DNA from: Deltaproteobacteria bacterium UBA2385
GTDB taxonomy: Bacteria > Myxococcota_A > UBA796 > UBA2385
Length of the DNA stretch: 6,403 nt
NCBI GenBank assembly: GCA_002343455.1
Contig: DDSR01000124.1
Location: 1-6,403, forward strand
Direction of reading: 5' to 3'
Numbering within the stretch: the stretch's first letter is position 1; each line of letters opens with the position of its first letter. The notes beneath the pieces were generated by a model. It was not told the DNA's origin. It worked only from the letters and a program-made list of their open reading frames with translations, and did not search any database. Positions 1 to 6,403 of this stretch are shown one piece after another. The translations under genes were made by a program, and so were the position numbers.

Positions 1-49
1 GGGGGGACGGCCGGCCTCATTGCTCAGGGAGCCCGTCCAAGAGACCGCA

Positions 50-59
50 GGGGGGGGGG
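50..59. repeat. Ten-base G homopolymer just past the DUF547 stop codon
   Basis: An uninterrupted run of ten G (C on the coding strand of the DUF547 gene) ends ten bases before that gene's stop codon on the downstream side. It lies outside the reading frame as called, so slippage here would not change the protein. Such runs are prone to replication slippage and sequencing error, so the exact length should be treated as uncertain. The rest of bases 1-69 holds a GGCCGGCC palindrome at 9-16 and no gene or clear terminator. Confidence 0.8.
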
Positions 60-69
60 AGCCGGGGCC

Positions 70-810
70 TCAGCGGCCGTTGACCTTCCAGTCGTACTCG
101 GCCCAGCCGGTGCCAAATCCGCCCGCCCGCAGATACTCGGCCTGCTCCGCGTTGGAGTAGCTGGCGATCCAGGCCAGGGCGCTGCCGAGGGCCCCCTCGG
201 TGCCCGCGGGGTGGGGGCCGCTGGTGAAGTCCTCGGCGAACCACTCGAAGATACGGCTGACCTGAACCGAGCCCTGGGTCTTGTCGATGACCAGCGCGTT
301 GCTGCTGGCCCAGGCCCGCGCCGCGTGGCTGAGCTGGGTGTCCAGCGTGGCGGCGTCGAAGGCGGTGCGCGGGAGCGCGGGGCAGCCCTTGCTGGCGCAG
401 TTGAGCGCGGCGTGGATGCGCCCGTCGGTGATCGGCCGCAGCCGCTTGTGCTCGAGCTCGTTCAGCGTCAGGCTCTCGCCAGCCACGACGAAGCGGCGCG
501 TGTCCCAGACCTTGCCTCCGTCCAGCTCCATGATGCTGCCAAGCGGCCAGTTGTCGGCGACCAGGTCGACGGTGAGCGCGTTGTAGGCGTTGATCCACAG
601 GGCGATGCGCTGGGCCTTGTCCTGGGGCAGCGGGGCCGCCGCGACCGCCTGCAGGTAGCCGTCGAGCGCCCCGCTGGCCTTGACGGCGGCGTAGTCGACC
701 CGGCCGGCGGCGTCGACGTGGGCGGTCAGCACGGCCTGCCAGGGTGCCGGGTCGAGTGCCGGGGGATCCAGGGCCAGCGCGAGGGAGGAGGCGACGAGGA
801 GGCTGAGCAT
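70..810 (-). CDS. Secreted DUF547 domain protein
   Basis: A 246-residue protein of the DUF547 family, whose biochemical role is not established. Family hallmarks are visible in order: WINAYNALT (72-80), KVWD (100-103), LNELEH (116-121), RIHAALNCASKGCP (131-144, with C138 and C143) and the terminal YDWKVNG typical of the family. The length suits a single complete domain. Residues 1-13 are hydrophobic and end in ALA, which suggests a signal peptide cleaved after A13, but its n-region has no Lys or Arg, which is atypical. The start is constrained: reading upstream in frame, no ATG, GTG or TTG occurs before a TAG near position 880. There is no obvious Shine-Dalgarno sequence ahead of the ATG, so initiation may be weak or leaderless. 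The gene is transcribed away from the plus-strand cluster, and its promoter must lie within or overlap that cluster's first small gene. Family assignment is firm and function unknown. Confidence 0.92.
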   Translation of the reverse strand: MLSLLVASSLALALDPPALDPAPWQAVLTAHVDAAGRVDYAAVKASGALDGYLQAVAAAPLPQDKAQRIALWINAYNALTVDLVADNWPLGSIMELDGGKVWDTRRFVVAGESLTLNELEHKRLRPITDGRIHAALNCASKGCPALPRTAFDAATLDTQLSHAARAWASSNALVIDKTQGSVQVSRIFEWFAEDFTSGPHPAGTEGALGSALAWIASYSNAEQAEYLRAGGFGTGWAEYDWKVNGR

Positions 811-837
811 CGGGTAAGGTCTCGGTCGGGAGGAGAG
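811..837. promoter_or_regulatory. Short divergent intergenic region
   Basis: Only 27 bases separate the DUF547 start codon from the first start codon of the plus-strand cluster. This is too short for two independent full promoters, so at least one must extend into the opposite gene. I see no convincing -35/-10 pair or operator palindrome. The region contains the purine-rich GGGAGGAG (828-835), which acts as a candidate ribosome binding site for the plus-strand gene. Calling it regulatory is inferred from gene layout. Confidence 0.35.
828..835 (+). promoter_or_regulatory. Ribosome binding site for the 28-residue membrane peptide
   Basis: GGGAGGAG is a near-perfect Shine-Dalgarno sequence. The GGAGG core (829-833) lies four bases before the GTG at 838, which is slightly tight. 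It is the main reason for proposing a start at 838, because the reading frame stays open far upstream as an antisense shadow of the DUF547 gene. Confidence 0.5.
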
Positions 838-924
838 GTGGAGCTGCTGATCGCCGCAGGGACGCTGTTGATGGTGGGACTACCTGTCCTGGTGCTGCTC
901 GTCTTGCTGGTGGAAGCCCGTTGA
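838..924 (+). CDS. Small single-pass membrane peptide (28 residues)
   Basis: This is a predicted 28-residue product starting at GTG. It is almost entirely hydrophobic (LLIAAGTLLMVGLPVLVLLV followed by LLVEAR), with an acidic residue at position 2 and EAR at the end, as expected of one transmembrane helix with short tails. Support comes from a strong purine-rich ribosome binding site just upstream and from its stop codon overlapping the next gene's ATG by one base (TGATG at 922-926), a typical translational-coupling arrangement. An internal ATG at 871 would give only 17 residues. I recognise no family, and it does not resemble CcoS-type small membrane proteins. The alternative is a leader peptide for the rhodanese-like gene, or chance, since GTG/CTG-rich DNA easily encodes Val/Leu runs. 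Confidence 0.45.
   Translation: MELLIAAGTLLMVGLPVLVLLVLLVEAR
912..916 (+). promoter_or_regulatory. Ribosome binding site of the rhodanese-like gene
   Basis: GGAAG lies seven bases before the ATG at 924. This spacing favours ATG 924 over the TTG directly before it at 921, and it sits within the last codons of the upstream peptide gene. Confidence 0.45.
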
Positions 925-1217
925 TGCCGTTCAGCGTCTTTGGTTGGCAGCTGCTCTGCGGAGAGCTGACCCCCCAGCGCGTGCTGGACATCCGCCAGCC
1001 CGACCGCTTCGCCCGCGGGCACCTGCCCGGGGCGGAGAACCTGCCCTACGAGCGCCTGCAGGCCGAGGCCCTCCCCCTGAGCGGCAGCGTGCTGCTGGTG
1101 GACGCCGAAGGCGCCCGCGCCGCCGAGATGGCCACCTGGCTGCGCGCCCGCGGGGTCGACGCCGGCTACCTGGAGGGCGGCATGGCCGAGTGGACCGGGC
1201 CCCTGGAGCGAACATGA
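924..1217 (+). CDS. Rhodanese-like domain protein lacking the catalytic cysteine
   Basis: A 97-residue single-domain rhodanese-fold protein, close to the usual size of GlpE/PspE-type proteins. Recognisable elements are the LDIR strand (21-24), the RGHLPGAENLPY segment (31-42), the central strand VLLVD (56-60) with the active-site loop, and the closing GYLEGGMAEW (81-90). In active members the loop begins with a persulfide-forming Cys and has Arg five residues later. Here D60 occupies the Cys position while R65 is kept, so thiosulfate sulfurtransferase activity is unlikely. The only Cys is C12, in the N-terminal part. There is no signal peptide, so the protein is probably cytoplasmic. It could bind a ligand or partner rather than catalyse sulfur transfer. 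The start overlaps the upstream peptide's stop by one base and the stop overlaps the next start by four, indicating coupled translation. A TTG at 921 would add one residue. Confidence 0.88.
   Translation: MPFSVFGWQLLCGELTPQRVLDIRQPDRFARGHLPGAENLPYERLQAEALPLSGSVLLVDAEGARAAEMATWLRARGVDAGYLEGGMAEWTGPLERT
1205..1208 (+). promoter_or_regulatory. Ribosome binding site fixing the start at 1214
   Basis: GGAG, five bases before the ATG at 1214, supports that start against the longer in-frame extension that runs back to 944 through the rhodanese-like gene. Confidence 0.5.
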
Positions 1218-1552
1218 GCCTTGGGTTCGCCGACACCTTCGACCAGACGCTGGCCGAGCAGGGGCCCCCGGCGGTCTTCGGGCTGACCGCGGACGGCGAG
1301 CTGCGCCTGCAGGCCGATCGGACCCGCGAGGCCTGGGGCAGCCGAGCGGGAACGGAGCTGACCTTCGAGCGCTGCCACTGCCTGTACCGCGACCGGGCCA
1401 CCGGATTCGTACAGTACCTGCTGGTGACCTCGCCGGCGCTGTGCGAGGAGCATCCGCGGGCGGACATCTGGCGCTATGACAGCGAGGCGCTGGCGTTGGA
1501 GGCGCTCGGGCGAGCGGGGCGACCGGCGGTGTGGAGGGGGGAGAGGCTGTAG
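1214..1552 (+). CDS. Conserved-looking hypothetical protein, 112 residues
   Basis: I do not recognise this protein. It is soluble in appearance, with no signal peptide or membrane segment. It has a strand-like stretch PAVFGLTADGELRLQ (19-33), a central TFERCHCLYRD with a CxC pair (C54, C56), a hydrophobic strand FVQYLLVTS (65-73), a third cysteine C77 and an acidic/aromatic DIWRYDSEAL (84-93). Three cysteines and H55 close together could bind a metal or be redox active, but no known motif is complete. The ATG shares ATGA with the preceding stop and has its own GGAG. The frame is open back to 944, but that part only shadows the rhodanese-like gene. Position between that gene and the lipoprotein suggests co-expression. 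The coding call rests on length, ribosome binding site, overlap and non-repetitive composition. Confidence 0.75.
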   Translation: MSLGFADTFDQTLAEQGPPAVFGLTADGELRLQADRTREAWGSRAGTELTFERCHCLYRDRATGFVQYLLVTSPALCEEHPRADIWRYDSEALALEALGRAGRPAVWRGERL

Positions 1553-1581
1553 AGGCAGTGCAGACCGGTTAGGTCCGCCCG

Positions 1582-4500
1582 ATGCGCTTCAAACCTTCAG
1601 AAATCACCTCTCTCGCCCTGCTCCTAAGCCTCAGCACAGGCTGCGGCGGCTCGGCGGTCCGCCTCCAACCCGCCACCTTCGCTGAGCTGCAGCAGGGCCG
1701 CCTCGCCGGTGTCGAGCTCGAAGGCGAGTTCGAGTTCGATCGCCTGCAGAAGGCCTGCCTCGGGGACAGCTCGGCGCTGGCCACCCAGGTCCGCTGGGAA
1801 GACACCTACGGCAGGTATTGCGAGCTCAACGGCATCGTGGAGGGGGACTTCAGCCGGGTGATCCTCCAGACGAGCGGGCTGAGCGGAGGCGTGCAGGCTT
1901 GGTACGCCGAGCCGCGCTGGGGCCCCGATGAGAGCACCGACGCGGCACGCCTCGCAAGGCTGGGGTTGGAGCAGGGGGCGCCCCTTTACGTCCTCACCAA
2001 GCTGGGGGTTCTGTACGAGAGCTCCGACCCCACCCGCTACCTGGTCCGGGAGCTGGTCGACGAGCACACCGTCGGACCGATCAAGGGCATCACCTCGGCC
2101 ACTGATGATGTACGCTCAAACTTCCACGGCTATGCGATCGTGGTTGCCGAGTCCCGGGCCGCAGCCGATCGAGCGTATGAAGAGGGCGATCCCACCGGCG
2201 CCTGGAGCGCGCTCCGCCTCCTCAAGACTGTTCGCCATCCCGACGCCGACTCGCTCGAGGCCCGGTTCATCACGCGCTTTCGAGAGGAGCCGCTCGCCCG
2301 CATCGCCGAGCTGAAGGCGGCCTTGCCGTCCGCCGATGCCAGCACACGCTGGGCGCTGCTCGACACGATCCTCACCGAGGCGCGCCTCGCCTGGCACTCG
2401 TCGGCTGACTCCACCCACCTCGACCTCGGCCCCACGCTCGACAGCTTCGTGCGAGGGAGCCCCGCAGATTCACCCATCCGGTCCTTGCTCACGGTGGAGA
2501 AGGTCGGCGCGGAGGTCCTCGCCGGGCTCACGGATCGACAGTTCGAGCGTATCCGCGACCAGCTCGCCGCGCTGGCCGAAGACGCCCTGCGGGCTGTCGA
2601 AGCCCCGCGCGGCCGCCCCTCCACCGGGCTGGCAGGGGAGCTCGCCGCGCACGACGAGCGCATGACGGCATACCAGCGCAGCTTCGCCGAGGGCGGAGAG
2701 GAACGTTGGAAGGAGGTCAACGAGTCCAGGGTGGCGCTCGATCAGCGGCTGGTCACCGAGACCGAGCGAGCCGCGGCCGAGGGGCGTCACGCGACCGCCG
2801 CGGCGCTGCTGCTGGCCCGCGGCCGGCTCTGGGGGAAGAAGGCCTCGACGGCTCCGCTGCATGCTCCGGCCGAGGACGGTGACCACGCCTCGAAGGCTCG
2901 GGTCCACCTCGCCCTCGTGGGGGACCAGCTCCTCCCCTCGTTTGTAGAGGCGCCCCCCGAGCTCTTGGCAGCCCTCGGGGACGCCCGGATCGGCCAGAGC
3001 TGGGGCGCGGTCCAGCACGCCGGCGTGCAACCTCTCGCCCTCGTCGAGCTCAAGGGCCCCGCGGCCGCCGTGACCCTCGGCCAGACCGCGCTCAGGGACG
3101 CGAAGCGCACGGAGGTCTCGCTCCTCTCCACCTACACCCGATACAAGCAGCGCGAGTCGACCGCCTCCGTGAAGGCGCGGGTGGAGGCAGGCGGGAGGGC
3201 CGACCGCATCGCCGAGCTGACGAGCTCGATCGCCTACATGAAGGCCAACCGCGGTTCGGGCGGGTACGACACCGTGCGTGAGGCACAGTTCGGCTACGGC
3301 GGATCTTCGCGTCAGCTCGCCAGCGCAGGCAGCAAGGGGCAGCACGGGTCGGACTACGTGGATCGGCCCTCGACCAGCACCACCACCTACCAGCCAGCCG
3401 TGAAGAAACGAACCTACTCCGAGGAGCAGATCCGCGCGGCCGAGGTCGAGCTGTACACCCTCAGCCGGGGCCCCAGCGCGCCGGGTGTGGAGTACGAGCT
3501 GATCGAGGTGCCGATCGCCCTCCAAGACATCCACGAGACCTGGACCGGGAGCGCGACGCGCGACTTGACGCTCCGCGTCGGCGACAAGACCGTCTCGCAG
3601 CGCCAGTCGATGGACCTGAGCGAGCTCCTGTTCGTACAGTCGCCCGGTGATTCGCAGTGGGATGTGCCCCAGCGCGACGAGCGTCAGCACAACCCGGAGA
3701 ACCTCGCCGGCTGGGTCACGGAGCAGTTTGACGCAGCCCTCCCCGACACGATCTCCGAGCTCGTTGCCGAGGCCATCGCTGCCCGGGTGGAGACCCGTGA
3801 CCCGCGCTGGAGTGCGGTGGACGCGGCCATCGAGGTCGCCCTCCGCAAGAGCTTCTTCGGAGTGCCTTCCGCCGACGAGGCCGAGCGGGTCGCCCCCATC
3901 GTCGCCTCCTGGTCCTGGCCGGAGCTCACGGTGAAGCGAAGCACCGATCGGGCCCGCGAGAACCTCTCGACCGGCGACCTCATCCTCTCCACGCAGGTCG
4001 ACACCCGGATGGTCACCTTCTCCCCGTCGGGGAGATCCATCGCCGCCGGAGGGAACGGGGTTGTATTCACCTTCTCCGCGCGCGACGGGGCGGGAGAGAC
4101 CCTGGTGGGGTTGGGGGACCACCCCAAGCTGGTCCGTTACGCCGAGGACGAGAGCACGATCCTGGCCGCCACGAAGGACCGCCTGGACGTGCTGGACGCG
4201 AGACGCGGCCACCTCATCCGCAGCCTGCCGCTGGAGGACCATGTCGTGCCCTCGGTCAGTCGCGCGGGCGACAAGGTGCTCGTCTACAGCGGGGGGCGAA
4301 TCTGGCTGTGGACACCAGCGACCGGAGACCAGCTGGGCCCGGATCTGTACGCGACCAGGACAGCGGACGCCGTCGGGCTGAGCGCGGATGGGGCGCGCGC
4401 CTGCATCGCGGACGGGACCTCCGTGAAGGTGGTGGACACTGCGACCGCCGAGGTGCTCTTCCGAGGAGAGGACGACGACCGCAGGCCGGTGGACTGCCGG

Positions 4501-5211
4501 ATCAGCCCGGACGGGAGCATGGCGGTGGGGCACTTCCGCCTCGGCGACGACAACCGGGTCGTGATCTTTGACGTCGAGGGCCAGAAGGCCCTCGACGATC
4601 TCGACATGGCGGTTCACGAGGAGCTGCCCGGCTTCGCCTTCCGGCCCGACGGGCTGGTCTATGCCTGGAACCCTTCCGGTGAAGAGGTCATCCAGGATCT
4701 CACCCCCACGGGGCGGCGGGTGGGCCTGCCCGCGCCCCGCTCCTTCAAGACCCGCGGAAAGGGTCGGAGCCTCTCCTTTTCGCTGGACGGGCGCCTGCTG
4801 CTTCAGGGGACCACCGACGGCAGCTCGGTCTACCGCGCCGATGACGGCTCGCACATCACCGACTGGAAGGGCGCACGCGCGGCGCTCAGCCCCGACGGCA
4901 CGCGCATCGTCGGCTCCATCTACGTGGGCAAGCCCATCGGCGAGCTCAGCCTCCATCGGATTGCCCGCGACCAGGCCACGCAGGTCCGCCGGCAGGGCGC
5001 GCTCGCTACGATCACCGAGGTCTCGGAGGACAAGGTGGTCCTCAACCGCGGGACCAAGGCCGGGGTGGCGGTGGAGCAGATCGTCGTCGGCGACGGCATG
5101 CCCATCGGGGTGGTGAGCTCGGTGACCGCGGACTCGGCGAATGTGCGGGTGTACTCGGGAGAGCGGCAGGCGAGGGTGGGGGGGACGGTGGTGACGGTGA
5201 TGAGCGATTGA
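1582..5211 (+). CDS. Large envelope lipoprotein with beta-propeller and MreC/FlgT-like C-terminal domain
   Basis: A 1209-residue protein with a lipoprotein signal: R2 and K4, hydrophobic LALLLSLS (11-18) and a relaxed lipobox ending STGC with lipidated C21. Gly at +2 is compatible with the outer membrane. Residues 30-165 look like a beta-rich domain. About 185-430 is mostly helical, including a charged helix near 370-420. Residues 553-613 are low-complexity Gly/Ser/Thr/Tyr-rich and probably disordered. About 636-795 is an unidentified domain. From 799 to 1131 run roughly seven or eight WD40/PD40-like repeats, marked by FSPSGR (813), LSADGAR (933), ISPDGS (974), FRPDG (1020), FSLDGR (1066) and LSPDGT (1102). 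The last segment (1141-1209), with VVLNRGTKAGV, GDGMPIGVVSSV and SANVRV, matches the pattern of MreC and FlgT C-terminal beta domains. No catalytic motif is visible, and a scaffolding or sensing role is a guess. The ribosome binding site is weak (TTAGGT, 1569-1574). It follows the 112-residue gene by 29 bases without a terminator. Confidence 0.93.
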   Translation: MRFKPSEITSLALLLSLSTGCGGSAVRLQPATFAELQQGRLAGVELEGEFEFDRLQKACLGDSSALATQVRWEDTYGRYCELNGIVEGDFSRVILQTSGLSGGVQAWYAEPRWGPDESTDAARLARLGLEQGAPLYVLTKLGVLYESSDPTRYLVRELVDEHTVGPIKGITSATDDVRSNFHGYAIVVAESRAAADRAYEEGDPTGAWSALRLLKTVRHPDADSLEARFITRFREEPLARIAELKAALPSADASTRWALLDTILTEARLAWHSSADSTHLDLGPTLDSFVRGSPADSPIRSLLTVEKVGAEVLAGLTDRQFERIRDQLAALAEDALRAVEAPRGRPSTGLAGELAAHDERMTAYQRSFAEGGEERWKEVNESRVALDQRLVTETERAAAEGRHATAAALLLARGRLWGKKASTAPLHAPAEDGDHASKARVHLALVGDQLLPSFVEAPPELLAALGDARIGQSWGAVQHAGVQPLALVELKGPAAAVTLGQTALRDAKRTEVSLLSTYTRYKQRESTASVKARVEAGGRADRIAELTSSIAYMKANRGSGGYDTVREAQFGYGGSSRQLASAGSKGQHGSDYVDRPSTSTTTYQPAVKKRTYSEEQIRAAEVELYTLSRGPSAPGVEYELIEVPIALQDIHETWTGSATRDLTLRVGDKTVSQRQSMDLSELLFVQSPGDSQWDVPQRDERQHNPENLAGWVTEQFDAALPDTISELVAEAIAARVETRDPRWSAVDAAIEVALRKSFFGVPSADEAERVAPIVASWSWPELTVKRSTDRARENLSTGDLILSTQVDTRMVTFSPSGRSIAAGGNGVVFTFSARDGAGETLVGLGDHPKLVRYAEDESTILAATKDRLDVLDARRGHLIRSLPLEDHVVPSVSRAGDKVLVYSGGRIWLWTPATGDQLGPDLYATRTADAVGLSADGARACIADGTSVKVVDTATAEVLFRGEDDDRRPVDCRISPDGSMAVGHFRLGDDNRVVIFDVEGQKALDDLDMAVHEELPGFAFRPDGLVYAWNPSGEEVIQDLTPTGRRVGLPAPRSFKTRGKGRSLSFSLDGRLLLQGTTDGSSVYRADDGSHITDWKGARAALSPDGTRIVGSIYVGKPIGELSLHRIARDQATQVRRQGALATITEVSEDKVVLNRGTKAGVAVEQIVVGDGMPIGVVSSVTADSANVRVYSGERQARVGGTVVTVMSD

Positions 5212-5250
5212 GGGCTGAACCCTGAGGCCGTGAAGCAGCGGGCAAACGGT
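5212..5250. other. Convergent gap between the lipoprotein gene and the minus-strand genes
   Basis: This is a 39-base gap between convergent stop codons. The only foldable element is a four-base stem AGGG/CCCT (5211-5214 with 5220-5223), too weak for a factor-independent terminator and without a T run. Termination here is not explained by sequence I can see. Confidence 0.4.
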
Positions 5251-5655
5251 CTACCCACCAAACGCTTCGTCCCACACCCGGTCTCTTTCGGCCAGGTACT
5301 TCAGAAGGGCTACAAGGCCCTCCCCATGAGTGGCGCCTCGCAGCAGATCAAACGGTGCCCGTCTACTCATCCAGCGCTCACCACTATCGTCGAAGATCTG
5401 CAGGGAGAGGGCCACCTGCTGAGCGCTATCGGGGCAGGCCGCGTAACAACGGCCCCCGACCGTCGATCGCAGGGAACCCAAGACGCCTTCGAGAGCCCCG
5501 GCGCGGAGCCTGGCGCGACGAGGAGGCAAGGCTGAAACCTCATCCGATAGGATCAGCGGAGAGTAGGGACGCCTGATCGTTACTACATCCACACCTCGAT
5601 CAATCGTGAATTCGGCCACCCCGCCCGCATCCCCGCCTCCCGCACCGGCGCGCAT
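5251..5655 (-). CDS. Probable hypothetical protein downstream of thiD
   Basis: I do not recognise this protein. From the ATG at 5655 it has 135 residues. A GTG at 5619 gives 122 residues, starting VAEFTIDRG, and is equally plausible because the intervening stretch is Gly-rich and neither start has a well-placed ribosome binding site. The body looks like a real soluble domain: a strand DVVTIRRPYSPLIL, a basic helix, a Cys pair in RCYAACPD, a strand VALSLQIFDDSGERW, and a C-terminal helix GLVALLKYLAERDRVW ending DEAFGG. It lies 19 bases after the thiD stop on the same strand and may be its operon partner. Third positions are G or C in only about 78 of 122 codons by hand count, clearly lower than in the neighbours, pointing to recent acquisition, relaxed selection or a wrong call. 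The opposite-strand frames here look less protein-like. Confidence 0.5.
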   Translation of the reverse strand: MRAGAGGGDAGGVAEFTIDRGVDVVTIRRPYSPLILSDEVSALPPRRARLRAGALEGVLGSLRSTVGGRCYAACPDSAQQVALSLQIFDDSGERWMSRRAPFDLLRGATHGEGLVALLKYLAERDRVWDEAFGG

Positions 5656-5674
5656 ACAGCCAGCGACATGGTGC

Positions 5675-6403
<729 letters not shown>

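Noticed and set aside
9..16. The GGCCGGCC palindrome as an operator or terminator
   Set aside because: Eight-base G/C palindromes are common by chance in DNA this GC-rich, and nothing nearby supports a function.
211..837. Upstream extension of the small membrane peptide frame
   Set aside because: It is antisense to DUF547 and has no protein-like composition until the hydrophobic stretch after 838.
17..991. A 324-codon minus-strand frame over the DUF547 gene
   Set aside because: The translation is an Arg/Pro/Gly-rich shadow, and the DUF547 frame over the same bases has clear family motifs.
944..1213. N-terminal extension of the 112-residue protein to a start at 944
   Set aside because: The extension is an Arg/Ala/Pro-rich shadow of the rhodanese-like gene, while ATG 1214 has a ribosome binding site and a coupling overlap.
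2470..4956. An 828-codon open frame on the minus strand inside the lipoprotein gene
   Set aside because: It is antisense to a well-supported gene. Long open antisense frames are expected in high-GC DNA with G/C-rich third positions, and its product is a His/Arg/Gly/Val-rich sequence without recognisable domains.
5211..5223. A small hairpin after the lipoprotein stop as a terminator
   Set aside because: The stem is only four pairs and no T run follows.
5230..5535. A 101-codon plus-strand frame opposite the small gene downstream of thiD
   Set aside because: It has a less protein-like composition than the minus-strand frame and no ribosome binding site that I can see; kept only as the alternative if the minus-strand call fails.

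Overview
The window is very GC-rich with strong G/C preference at third codon positions. It carries a lipoprotein with a relaxed lipobox and a DUF547 protein. This suggests a high-GC Gram-negative bacterium, possibly of the Myxococcota or a related deltaproteobacterial-type lineage. That placement is an inference from composition and protein style only. No RNA gene, mobile element, CRISPR array or convincing factor-independent terminator was seen.

Layout: a minus-strand gene for a secreted DUF547 protein (70-810) sits at the left. About 27 bases from its start, a plus-strand cluster begins in the opposite direction. The cluster holds a probable 28-residue single-pass membrane peptide (838-924), a small rhodanese-fold protein whose catalytic cysteine position is Asp (924-1217), a 112-residue protein of unknown function (1214-1552) and a 1209-residue lipoprotein (1582-5211). 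The first three are linked by short stop/start overlaps and the fourth follows after 29 bases, so they could be one transcription unit. On the right, two minus-strand genes converge on the lipoprotein gene. They are thiD (5675-6403, missing its first few codons at the window edge), for the HMP/HMP-P kinase of thiamine synthesis, and downstream of it a probable small gene of unknown function (5251-5655) with much weaker G/C bias in its third codon positions.

How they work together: only ThiD has a clear metabolic role. The plus-strand cluster has no recognisable pathway. Its main product appears to be an envelope lipoprotein with a helical N-terminal half, a disordered linker, a WD40-like beta-propeller and a C-terminal domain resembling the beta-barrel of MreC or FlgT. 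The co-directional small proteins may serve the same envelope function, but nothing in the sequence proves it. The most unusual items are this domain arrangement and the overlapping trio in front of it.
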